From an uncultured Coriobacteriales bacterium (GTDB lineage: Bacteria; Actinomycetota; Coriobacteriia; Coriobacteriales; UMGS124), in assembly GCA_934662525.1 (NCBI GenBank), contig CAKUKJ010000029.1, positions 1-12,760 on the forward strand: a stretch of 12,760 nucleotides of DNA. Direction: 5' to 3'. The position numbers and the translations under genes are program-made. Under the pieces are notes generated by a model. It made no database searches. It worked only from the letters and a program-made list of their open reading frames with translations, and was not told where the DNA came from. This document shows, in pieces, positions 1 through 5,399 of the stretch (positions are counted from its first letter, which is position 1; the number at the start of each line of letters is the position of its first letter).

Positions 1-651
1 ATCGTGCTCATCGCCGTGCTCCTTGTGCTCATCATTGCGCTTGTGGTCGTCATCGTCCTGCATCCCTGGGATTCCGGGGCGCAGTCGGGCACCGCGACGG
101 TGGAGGGCGGCAGCGTCGTCGTGACCTCCAACGCCGACGGCACGCAGGAGGGCGAGGCCGACACCGCCCAGGGCACCGTCGCCGACGCCGCGGCTGACGC
201 CCAGCAGCAGACGGCGGCCGTCTCGAGCGATGCCGATGTGTACGCGCAGCTGAGCAGCTCCTACGACCAGCTCGACGGCTTCCATAACCAGATCAGCTCC
301 ATCGCCACCGAGTTCTCCGACAACGTGGGCGTCAACAACCTGTCTGACCTGCGCACCCGTGCCGCCGACCTTCAGAGCCAGATCCAGTCTGCCCGTGCGA
401 CCCTGCAGGGCGTCGCGGTTGCCGCAGACTCCGCCTACGCCCAGACGAAGGCCGCCATCGACAACCTGTACAACGACCTCGAGATGCGCATCTCCGTTCT
501 CGTCCAGGCTTGCGACGCCGACATTGCCGGCAACGACTACTCTGGCATTCTGAGCGCGGACAACGGCCCCGCCGATGAGCACGGCCACACCAACAAGTAT
601 CTCATCGACTACGAGCAGAACTACGCCGCCGCGCAGCCTGTCCAGCAGTAA
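1..651 (+). CDS. Membrane-anchored helical protein of unknown function (5'-truncated)
   Basis: The reading frame is open to the left edge and ends at TAA 649-651, leaving 216 visible residues. The first ~20 residues form a very hydrophobic transmembrane segment (rich in L, I, V) ending in HPWD. It is followed by a ~50-residue low-complexity linker rich in A, T, D, G and Q, then a region (about residues 78-175) that is mostly predicted helix, possibly coiled coil, with many A, Q, L and D. The likely topology is a short cytoplasmic N-terminus with the bulk outside. A GTG at position 4 could be a start, but no ribosome-binding site is visible and it lies inside the membrane segment, so the true start is probably upstream of the window. 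A cytoplasmic N-terminal domain may therefore be missing from view. I do not recognise the family; the helical region only superficially recalls LemA-like or coiled-coil envelope proteins. No catalytic motif is seen. Confidence 0.75.
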   Translation: MVLIAVLLVLIIALVVVIVLHPWDSGAQSGTATVEGGSVVVTSNADGTQEGEADTAQGTVADAAADAQQQTAAVSSDADVYAQLSSSYDQLDGFHNQISSIATEFSDNVGVNNLSDLRTRAADLQSQIQSARATLQGVAVAADSAYAQTKAAIDNLYNDLEMRISVLVQACDADIAGNDYSGILSADNGPADEHGHTNKYLIDYEQNYAAAQPVQQ

Positions 652-675
652 GTCCGCAGTTTTCTGCCGGGCGTT

Positions 676-698
676 TCAGGTACCGTCTCAGGTACTGT
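676..698 (+). repeat. Tandem direct repeat, 11-mer with 12-nt period
   Basis: TCAGGTACCGT (676-686) is repeated as TCAGGTACTGT (688-698), one mismatch, offset by 12 nt, about one helical turn. It lies between the first gene and the TPR gene, directly upstream of an AT-rich patch that could be a -10 region. The arrangement suits a protein-binding site on one face of the DNA, but no regulator is identified. Confidence 0.4.
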
Positions 699-710
699 TA
701 TTTCTATAAA
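696..710 (+). promoter_or_regulatory. Possible promoter -10 region for the TPR gene
   Basis: This AT-rich stretch in GC-rich surroundings contains TG followed by TTATTTC and then TATAAA (705-710). Either could serve as a -10 hexamer. No good -35 match is seen at 16-18 nt upstream, where the direct repeat lies instead, so a promoter here would depend on an extended -10 or on an activator. Assignment is tentative. Confidence 0.25.
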
Positions 711-719
711 GCGCGCGGG

Positions 720-759
720 GGAGGGCCGGTCGCAACGTACAATTGGCGACTGGCCCTCC
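720..759 (+). terminator. Strong stem-loop, terminator-like or 5' leader hairpin
   Basis: The arms GGAGGGCCGGTCGC (720-733) and GCGACTGGCCCTCC (746-759) pair over 14 bp with one G-U wobble and enclose a 12-nt loop. Only TTT follows (760-762), a poor U-tract. It may terminate the upstream gene, 69 nt past its stop. If the AT-rich patch at 696-710 is a promoter, the hairpin would instead sit at the 5' end of the TPR-gene mRNA. Confidence 0.5.
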
Positions 760-796
760 TTTCGGGCTTACCCATGCATCTTCCAGACCAGGGCAC

Positions 797-802
797 GAGG
801 AG
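797..802 (+). promoter_or_regulatory. Ribosome-binding site fixing a TTG start
   Basis: GAGGAG ends 8 nt before TTG 811. No ATG or GTG with comparable spacing exists in this frame, so this site decides the unusual start codon of the TPR gene. Confidence 0.7.
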
Positions 803-810
803 CATCTCCG

Positions 811-2223
811 TTGGACATCACGACCTTCAATAGGGCAAAGCAGGCATATGACGCAAAGGATTGGGAGAACGCGGTCATCCTCTTCTCCCAGTGCGGCACC
901 GGCCCCGGCACGGGCGAGGCATGCCATCTGTGCGGCAACGCCCTCATGCGCATCGGTCGTGTGCAGGAGGCGACGCAGGCCTATCGCGCGGCTTTGGCCG
1001 ATCCCGCCTATGGCAACCAGGGCGCCGTCTACACCAACCTCGGCAAGGCCCAGATGGCCCTGGGGGATTTGCGCGGCACCATCGACTCGTTGCGCCACGC
1101 CCTGGCCGACCAGAACTATCGTGGGGCTTACAAGGCTCACATGGCTCTGGGCGAGGCCTACTCCAAGCTTGGGGACTCGCGCAACGCAGGCAGCGCCTAC
1201 CGCCAGGCGGCGCTCGACCCGAACAACCCCGAGCCCGCCAAGGCCCTCATCAACCTCGGTGTGAGCTTCATGCAGATGCGCCGCCCCGCAGACGCGGCCG
1301 AGGCCTACCGCACCGCCGTCGACTTCGCCGCGAACCCTCAGGAGCGCTCGCTCATCTACGCCAACCTCGGCCAGGCCTATGTCGCCACGAACCGCATGGT
1401 GGAGGCCGTGAGCGCGTTCCAAAGCGCGACGTCGACGGGTTATCAGCTGTCTTCTGCGGCACAGGTCGATTTCAGCCGCGCCACGCAGGCCGTCCAGGCC
1501 ATGGGCTCCGCACAGGCCGGGTACCCGGGCTCCGTTGACCCCACCTACGATCCCGCCGGCATGTCGGGCGACCTTCTGCCCAGTGCGGAGGACTCGGGCT
1601 TCTTCAACATCTCCGAGGCCGACATCATGGCCGACCAGCGCCGTCGCGAGGCATATGACCAGGTAAAGCCTCATCGCGGGCTCAAGCGTGCCCTCATCGT
1701 CATCTTTATCGTGGTCGTGGTGCTTGGCGGCCTTGCCGGCGCGTATGCCGCCGGCCTGGGCATCCCGTCTCGCGAGGGCGCCATTGAGAGCGTCTTTGCG
1801 GCCGCCGCGAAGGGCGAGGACGCCTCTGGCGCGTGGGCTTCGAGCGTGAGCGCCTCGGCCCGCTCCCAGGCAATGGAGACCGTGGAGGGCGACGGGTCCG
1901 CCGAGATTATCGGCATGGACGCCACCATGAACGACTGCGTCGCCATCGTCCAGACCAAGCTTGCGCAGGGCGCCACGCTTACATATCGTGTGAGCCTTGT
2001 GCGTCAGGGAGTCGGCTGGAAGGTCTCCAACGTCGAGCGCGTCATCGTCTCCGAGACCGAGAACACCTATTCCGAGGCGTTCAGCGGCGAGAAGGTCGTT
2101 TCCGAGGAACAGACCGAGACCTCCTCGGGCGCCTCGACCGACGGCGCCGACCAAGGCGAGGCTGCGTCTTCCGAGGCTGACGCCTCTGCCGACCAGGCGG
2201 CGGCCGACGGCTCTGCCCAGTAG
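811..2223 (+). CDS. TPR-repeat, single-pass membrane protein of unknown function
   Basis: A 470-residue protein starting at TTG 811 behind a good GAGGAG site. Residues 5-208 contain about six tetratricopeptide-like helix pairs, recognisable by repeated G-x-A/L...A...Y/F-x-x-A-L spacing. Examples are LGKAQMALGD near 77-86, LGEAYSKLGD near 113-122 and LGQAYVATNR near 186-195. A linker rich in G, P, S and acidic residues follows, then basic residues (KPHRGLKR, 286-293), one transmembrane segment (about 294-314), a compact ~100-residue domain and an acidic Ala/Ser-rich tail from about 425. By the positive-inside rule the TPRs are cytoplasmic and the C-terminal domain is outside. The domain at 322-412 (ending GWKVSNVERVIV) resembles small lumenal folds seen in membrane-anchored proteins, but I cannot name it. 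TPRs usually mediate protein contacts. Separated from ndk by 77 nt, it may share a transcript with it. Function unknown. Confidence 0.85.
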   Translation: MDITTFNRAKQAYDAKDWENAVILFSQCGTGPGTGEACHLCGNALMRIGRVQEATQAYRAALADPAYGNQGAVYTNLGKAQMALGDLRGTIDSLRHALADQNYRGAYKAHMALGEAYSKLGDSRNAGSAYRQAALDPNNPEPAKALINLGVSFMQMRRPADAAEAYRTAVDFAANPQERSLIYANLGQAYVATNRMVEAVSAFQSATSTGYQLSSAAQVDFSRATQAVQAMGSAQAGYPGSVDPTYDPAGMSGDLLPSAEDSGFFNISEADIMADQRRREAYDQVKPHRGLKRALIVIFIVVVVLGGLAGAYAAGLGIPSREGAIESVFAAAAKGEDASGAWASSVSASARSQAMETVEGDGSAEIIGMDATMNDCVAIVQTKLAQGATLTYRVSLVRQGVGWKVSNVERVIVSETENTYSEAFSGEKVVSEEQTETSSGASTDGADQGEAASSEADASADQAAADGSAQ

Positions 2224-2231
2224 TTCTCCTT

Positions 2232-2246
2232 CTGCGCGCTGCGCAG
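2232..2246 (+). repeat. Small GC-rich hairpin after the TPR gene
   Basis: CTGCGC (2232-2237) and GCGCAG (2241-2246) pair perfectly around a 3-nt loop, 8 nt after the TPR-gene stop. There is no U-tract, so it is not a classical terminator. It might protect a 3' end or be chance in GC-rich DNA. A 7-mer direct repeat, GTCAAGC at 2259-2265 and 2270-2276, follows. Confidence 0.3.
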
Positions 2247-2300
2247 TGTGAGTTGCACGTCAAGCGTTTGTCAAGCAAGCAACGAGTGAAAGGCACGACG

Positions 2301-2702
2301 ATGATCGAGAAGACCTACATCATGATTAAGCCCGACGCTGTCGAGAACCGCCACATCGGCGAGATCGTCAACCGCATCGAGCGTTCCGGCCTCACCATCG
2401 AGCGCATGGTGCTCGAGATGGTCACCCCCGAGCAGGCCGAGGCCAACTACGCCGAGCACAAGGGCAAGCCCTTCTATGAGGGCCTCGTGTCCTACATCAC
2501 GTCCGGCCCCGTCGTGAAGATGGTCATTTCGGGCGAGAACGCCGTGGCCAACATGCGCCGTCTCATGGGCGCCACCGACTGTTCGAAGGCCGAGCCCGGC
2601 ACAATTCGCGGCGACTTCGGCCTGTCCGTCGACCGCAACGTCATCCACGGCTCCGACTCGCCGGCTTCTGCCGAGCGTGAGATCGGCATCTTCTTCGCCT
2701 AA
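2301..2702 (+). CDS. ndk: Nucleoside diphosphate kinase
   Basis: A 133-residue cytosolic enzyme that transfers the gamma-phosphate of ATP to nucleoside diphosphates through a phosphohistidine intermediate, balancing NTP and dNTP pools. The length is normal for bacterial Ndk. The active-site signature NVIHGSDS is complete at 113-120, with H116 as the phosphorylated histidine. The other conserved ligands sit where expected: K10 (in MIKPD), Y50, F58, R86, T92, R103 and N113. The start ATG 2301 (MIEKTYIMIKP) is chosen because GAAAGG (2288-2293) lies 7 nt upstream and because family members begin right at this strand; the frame is open further upstream to TTG 2253, but that would add an unrelated 16-residue extension. 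It lies 77 nt after the TPR gene and is followed by a strong inverted repeat that may end its transcript. Nothing in the sequence suggests altered activity. Confidence 0.97.
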   Translation: MIEKTYIMIKPDAVENRHIGEIVNRIERSGLTIERMVLEMVTPEQAEANYAEHKGKPFYEGLVSYITSGPVVKMVISGENAVANMRRLMGATDCSKAEPGTIRGDFGLSVDRNVIHGSDSPASAEREIGIFFA

Positions 2703-2709
2703 GCCGCTT

Positions 2710-2777
2710 GCGGAATCGCCGCAACCGCGTTCTCCACGTGATTCGTCGTGCAGGGCGCCGTGTTGCGGCGATTCCGC
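2710..2777 (+). terminator. Perfect 16-bp inverted repeat, possible ndk terminator
   Basis: GCGGAATCGCCGCAAC (2710-2725) is matched exactly by its reverse complement at 2762-2777, with a 36-nt loop that holds a further small CACG/CGTG stem. The left arm begins 7 nt after the ndk stop. A T-rich run (2785-2792) follows the right arm after a gap of about 7 nt, which is further than in a classical intrinsic terminator. It could end ndk transcription, stabilise the mRNA or bind a regulator of mreB. Confidence 0.5.
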
Positions 2778-2790
2778 GTTCATGTATTTT
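2763..2790 (+). promoter_or_regulatory. Possible mreB promoter overlapping the inverted repeat
   Basis: TTGCGG (2763-2768) and TATTTT (2785-2790), separated by 16 nt, resemble a housekeeping -35/-10 pair, with TG directly before the -10. The -35 lies inside the right arm of the inverted repeat. Transcription would begin near 2797, leaving a leader of under 20 nt before mreB. The match is imperfect. Confidence 0.3.
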
Positions 2791-2815
2791 CTTCCGAGCA
2801 TCGATTGGTATGCGC

Positions 2816-3859
2816 ATGTCGTTTCTAGACAACATCCTGGGCAGACACGGCGGTGGCCTGGCAATCGACCTGGGCACCGCGAACACGCTTGTTGCCACGC
2901 GCGAGGCGGGGATTCTCATCAACGAGCCCTCGGTCGTCGCCATCGACCGTGACAAGAATCGTGTCCTTGCTGTCGGAGCCGACGCCAAGCGCATGCTGGG
3001 TCGCACACCGGGCAACATCGAGGCCGTCAAACCCATGAAAGACGGCGTCATTGCCGACTTCGACGTCACCGAGGCGATGCTTCGGTATTTCATCGGCAAG
3101 GCCTGTGGGGAGAAGAAGGGCCTGCTCGCGCCTCGTCCTCGCGTTGTCATCGGCATTCCAAGCGGTGTTACCTCGGTGGAGAAGCGCGCCGTCTTCGAGG
3201 CCGCCGTGCAGGCCGGTGCCTCCCAGGCTTTTCTCATCGAGGAGCCCATGGCTGCCGCCATCGGGGCCGACCTGCCCGTCGAGGAGCCCACAGGCTCGCT
3301 TGTCGTCGATATCGGCGGAGGAACCGCCGAGGTCGCGGTCATCTCCATGGGCGGCATCGTGGTCTCGCGCTCGGTGCGTGTGGGAGGCAACGCCTTCGAC
3401 CGTGCCATCCTCGAGATGGCGAAGGAGACATATGGCCTCAACATCGGGGAGCGCACGGCAGAGATCATCAAGATCAAGGTCGGCTCGGCATCTCCCCTTG
3501 AACGCGAGCTCGATGTCGAGGTCAACGGGCGAGACACGGTGAGCGGCATGCCCAAGACCGTGCGCATCGAGTCCGAGGAGGTGCGCCGCTCTCTTCAGAA
3601 GCCCATTGCCGAGATCGTCAAGATCGTGCGCGACGTGCTTGACGTGACTCCGCCCGACCTCGCGAGCGACCTCATGTACTACGGCATCCTGCTGTCGGGA
3701 GGCGGCGGCATGCTGCGCGGCCTCGACCAGCGCCTGCGCGAGGAGACGGGCGTTCCCGTCAATGTCTCGCCGACCGCGCTGGAAAACGTCGTCAAGGGCT
3801 GCATGGCGGTGCTCGACGCAAACGCGCTCTCCAACTCCTACATGCAGACAACCGCCTGA
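2816..3859 (+). CDS. mreB: Rod-shape determining protein MreB (bacterial actin)
   Basis: A 347-residue actin-fold ATPase that forms membrane-associated filaments and directs side-wall synthesis by the Rod complex. The nucleotide-binding motifs are intact: phosphate 1 IDLGTANT (17-24), phosphate 2 DIGGGTAEVAVIS (165-177) and the adenosine motif SGGGGMLRGLD (294-304). The catalytic-region LIEEPMAAAIG is at 140-150. Length is typical. The N-terminus MSFLDNIL is hydrophobic enough to act as a membrane-binding element. ATG 2816 is preferred; ATG 2810 would add only Met-Arg. Neither has a recognisable Shine-Dalgarno sequence, unlike most genes here. An in-frame TTG at 2708 would add 36 basic residues encoded by the inverted repeat and is rejected. 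This is the first gene of the elongation cluster, 25 nt before mreC. An mbl-type paralogue is possible in principle, but adjacency to mreC and mreD supports mreB. Confidence 0.96.
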   Translation: MSFLDNILGRHGGGLAIDLGTANTLVATREAGILINEPSVVAIDRDKNRVLAVGADAKRMLGRTPGNIEAVKPMKDGVIADFDVTEAMLRYFIGKACGEKKGLLAPRPRVVIGIPSGVTSVEKRAVFEAAVQAGASQAFLIEEPMAAAIGADLPVEEPTGSLVVDIGGGTAEVAVISMGGIVVSRSVRVGGNAFDRAILEMAKETYGLNIGERTAEIIKIKVGSASPLERELDVEVNGRDTVSGMPKTVRIESEEVRRSLQKPIAEIVKIVRDVLDVTPPDLASDLMYYGILLSGGGGMLRGLDQRLREETGVPVNVSPTALENVVKGCMAVLDANALSNSYMQTTA

Positions 3860-3884
3860 CGCCCGTATCCGAAGGGAGGACCGA

Positions 3885-4799
3885 GTGACCGAGCTTCCAA
3901 GTCTTGATGGGGGGGCGCGCGGCCGAAGGAGCGCCTTTCGCGCGCTTGTCGTCTGCGTGTGCATATCTGCCCTGGTCATGACGGTCTATTCTGAGGAGGG
4001 TGAGCACGGTCCGATTCACATGCTCCGTTCGGGCGTGCAGTGGGCCGCCTCGCCCCTGCAAAGCCTCGGCTCCGCCATAGAACAGCCCTTTGATGCGCTC
4101 CAGCGCTCATTTACCGATGCGAACGCCAGTGAGGAGACCTTGACGGAGCTTCGCAACCGCAATGCCACGCTTGTGTCCCAGCTCAGCGAGCTTCAGGTGT
4201 ACAAACAGGAAAACGAGGACCTCAAGGCAATGCTGGGCCTGGCGTCCTCCGTCGGCGCATCGGGCGTGGCCGCACAGGTCGTGGCAAGCTCGCACGACAA
4301 TTGGTCTGACACGCTCACCATCAACAGGGGCAGCGACGACGGCGTGGGGCTTGACATGCCTGTGACCGACGGGACCGCGCTTGTGGGGCAGGTCTGCGCT
4401 GTGACCGCCTCAACTGCGACCGTGCGCCTCGTGGGAGACCCGTCGTTTTCAATGAGCGTGTCGGTCGGCTCGCAGGGGGCGACGGGGATTCTGAGCGGCT
4501 CCATCGATTCGGTCGTGCGCATTGACTACGTCGGCGTGGATTATGAACTGTCGGTCGGCGACATCGTGAGCGCCTCGGGCGTGAGCGACGTCTATCCCAA
4601 GGGATTGCCTGTAGGCACGGTCTCAAGCGTCTCAAGCGAGCCTTCCGACCTCTATCAGGACATCGTCGTGACCCCTCTTTCACAGGCGTCAAACGCTTCC
4701 ACCGTGTTTGTGATCACCTCATACGACGAGACGTCCTTATCTGCCGACGGCGACGCCGCGTCGGGCGCGCAGGATGCGCAGGCCGGTGATGCCCAGTGA
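3885..4799 (+). CDS. mreC: Cell-shape protein MreC
   Basis: A 304-residue single-pass membrane protein of the Rod complex; its extracytoplasmic part binds and activates PBP2. Start GTG 3885 is chosen because GGGAGG (3874-3879) lies 5 nt upstream; the frame extends further left but only over the end of mreB. Order of parts: a basic cytoplasmic tail, a transmembrane segment at about 17-36, a coiled coil at about 82-117 (ending YKQENEDLKAMLGL, a typical MreC junction), then the two beta-barrel subdomains at about 122-278. The hallmark YPKGLPVGTV (237-246) is present, as is NRGSDDGVGLDMPV near 147-160, equivalent to the conserved N-x-G-x-x-x-G-V motif. An acidic, low-complexity tail ends the protein. 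Its TGA overlaps the GTG of mreD, which suggests coupled translation. Confidence 0.95.
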   Translation: MTELPSLDGGARGRRSAFRALVVCVCISALVMTVYSEEGEHGPIHMLRSGVQWAASPLQSLGSAIEQPFDALQRSFTDANASEETLTELRNRNATLVSQLSELQVYKQENEDLKAMLGLASSVGASGVAAQVVASSHDNWSDTLTINRGSDDGVGLDMPVTDGTALVGQVCAVTASTATVRLVGDPSFSMSVSVGSQGATGILSGSIDSVVRIDYVGVDYELSVGDIVSASGVSDVYPKGLPVGTVSSVSSEPSDLYQDIVVTPLSQASNASTVFVITSYDETSLSADGDAASGAQDAQAGDAQ

Positions 4800-5347
4800 G
4801 CCGCCTTTCCATGCCCGGAGCCCATCCCTCTTCTCGTGAGGGCCGAAGTCGCGGCACCCGCTCGTGCGCGATCTTCGTCTTGGCGTGCCTTCTGCTGCAG
4901 CTTGTCCTAGGGGGGCACGTGAGCCTGTTCGGTTCCGTGCCCGACTTCCTGCTTGTCGGCGTCTATTTCACGGCTTTGAGAAAAGGGCCCTTTGCGGGCG
5001 TTGTGTCGGGCTTTGCCCTCGGGCTCGTTGGCGACTTGCTGGGCTCGGGCACCGTTGGACTCTCCTCGCTCATGGGCTGCATGTTCGGGTACGTTTGCTC
5101 CCGCCTCTGCAAGCCCTCCTTGCTCGGCGAGCCTCTCCGTGCGGCCGCCGTGTTTCTGCTCGCCGCGTTTATGTACCACATGGTGTATGTCGGCCTCATG
5201 GTGGCGTTGGGGATGGTGGCGGCCTCTATGGGGCAAGTCGTGGGCCGCGCGTTTGGGTCTGCCGTGCTCGACGGTTGCGTCGCTCTTGCCGTCTGTGCCC
5301 TGTACGCGGGGCTTGCCGGGTCCGGCAGGTCGAAGTTGCGCGGCTAG
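4796..5347 (+). CDS. mreD: Rod-shape determining membrane protein MreD
   Basis: A 183-residue polytopic membrane protein, slightly longer than the usual ~160-175. Five to six transmembrane segments are visible at roughly 22-41, 48-62, 65-85, 87-102, 113-142 and 151-174. The MreD-like block is PDFLLVGVYFTALRKGPFAG, then GFALGLVGDLLGSGTVG (about 49-88). MreD is an integral part of the elongation complex with MreC, though its biochemical role is unclear even in model species. The start GTG 4796 overlaps the mreC stop (GTGA), and no strong ribosome-binding site precedes it, so translation is probably coupled to mreC. ATG 4811 is an alternative start that would remove five residues. A short N-terminal tail rich in S, R and G precedes the first helix. 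PBP2 follows after 52 nt. Confidence 0.9.
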   Translation: MSRLSMPGAHPSSREGRSRGTRSCAIFVLACLLLQLVLGGHVSLFGSVPDFLLVGVYFTALRKGPFAGVVSGFALGLVGDLLGSGTVGLSSLMGCMFGYVCSRLCKPSLLGEPLRAAAVFLLAAFMYHMVYVGLMVALGMVAASMGQVVGRAFGSAVLDGCVALAVCALYAGLAGSGRSKLRG

Positions 5348-5384
5348 GCGCGCTTGCCGGCACGGTTGAGTCGTCTGCACAAGA

Positions 5385-5391
5385 GGGGAGG
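5385..5391 (+). promoter_or_regulatory. Ribosome-binding site fixing the PBP2 start
   Basis: GGGGAGG ends 8 nt before GTG 5400. It rules out GTG 5391, whose first base is the last G of this site, and favours 5400 over ATG 5406. Confidence 0.7.
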
Positions 5392-5399
5392 TGCCCGTC

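Noticed and set aside
688..2154. A 488-codon minus-strand frame opposite the TPR gene
   Set aside because: The plus-strand TPR protein has repeats, a membrane helix and a ribosome-binding site; the antisense translation shows nothing comparable.
2253..2300. Upstream start of ndk at TTG 2253
   Set aside because: It adds 16 residues absent from Ndk proteins and lacks a suitable ribosome-binding site, whereas ATG 2301 has one.
2708..2815. N-terminal extension of mreB from TTG 2708
   Set aside because: It would translate the inverted repeat into a basic peptide not found in MreB proteins, and it has no ribosome-binding site.
3762..3884. Longer mreC beginning inside mreB
   Set aside because: The extension only reads the mreB 3' end in another frame; GTG 3885 has a good ribosome-binding site.
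2825..3979. A 384-codon minus-strand frame opposite mreB
   Set aside because: mreB is unmistakable on the plus strand, and the antisense product is a composition artefact.
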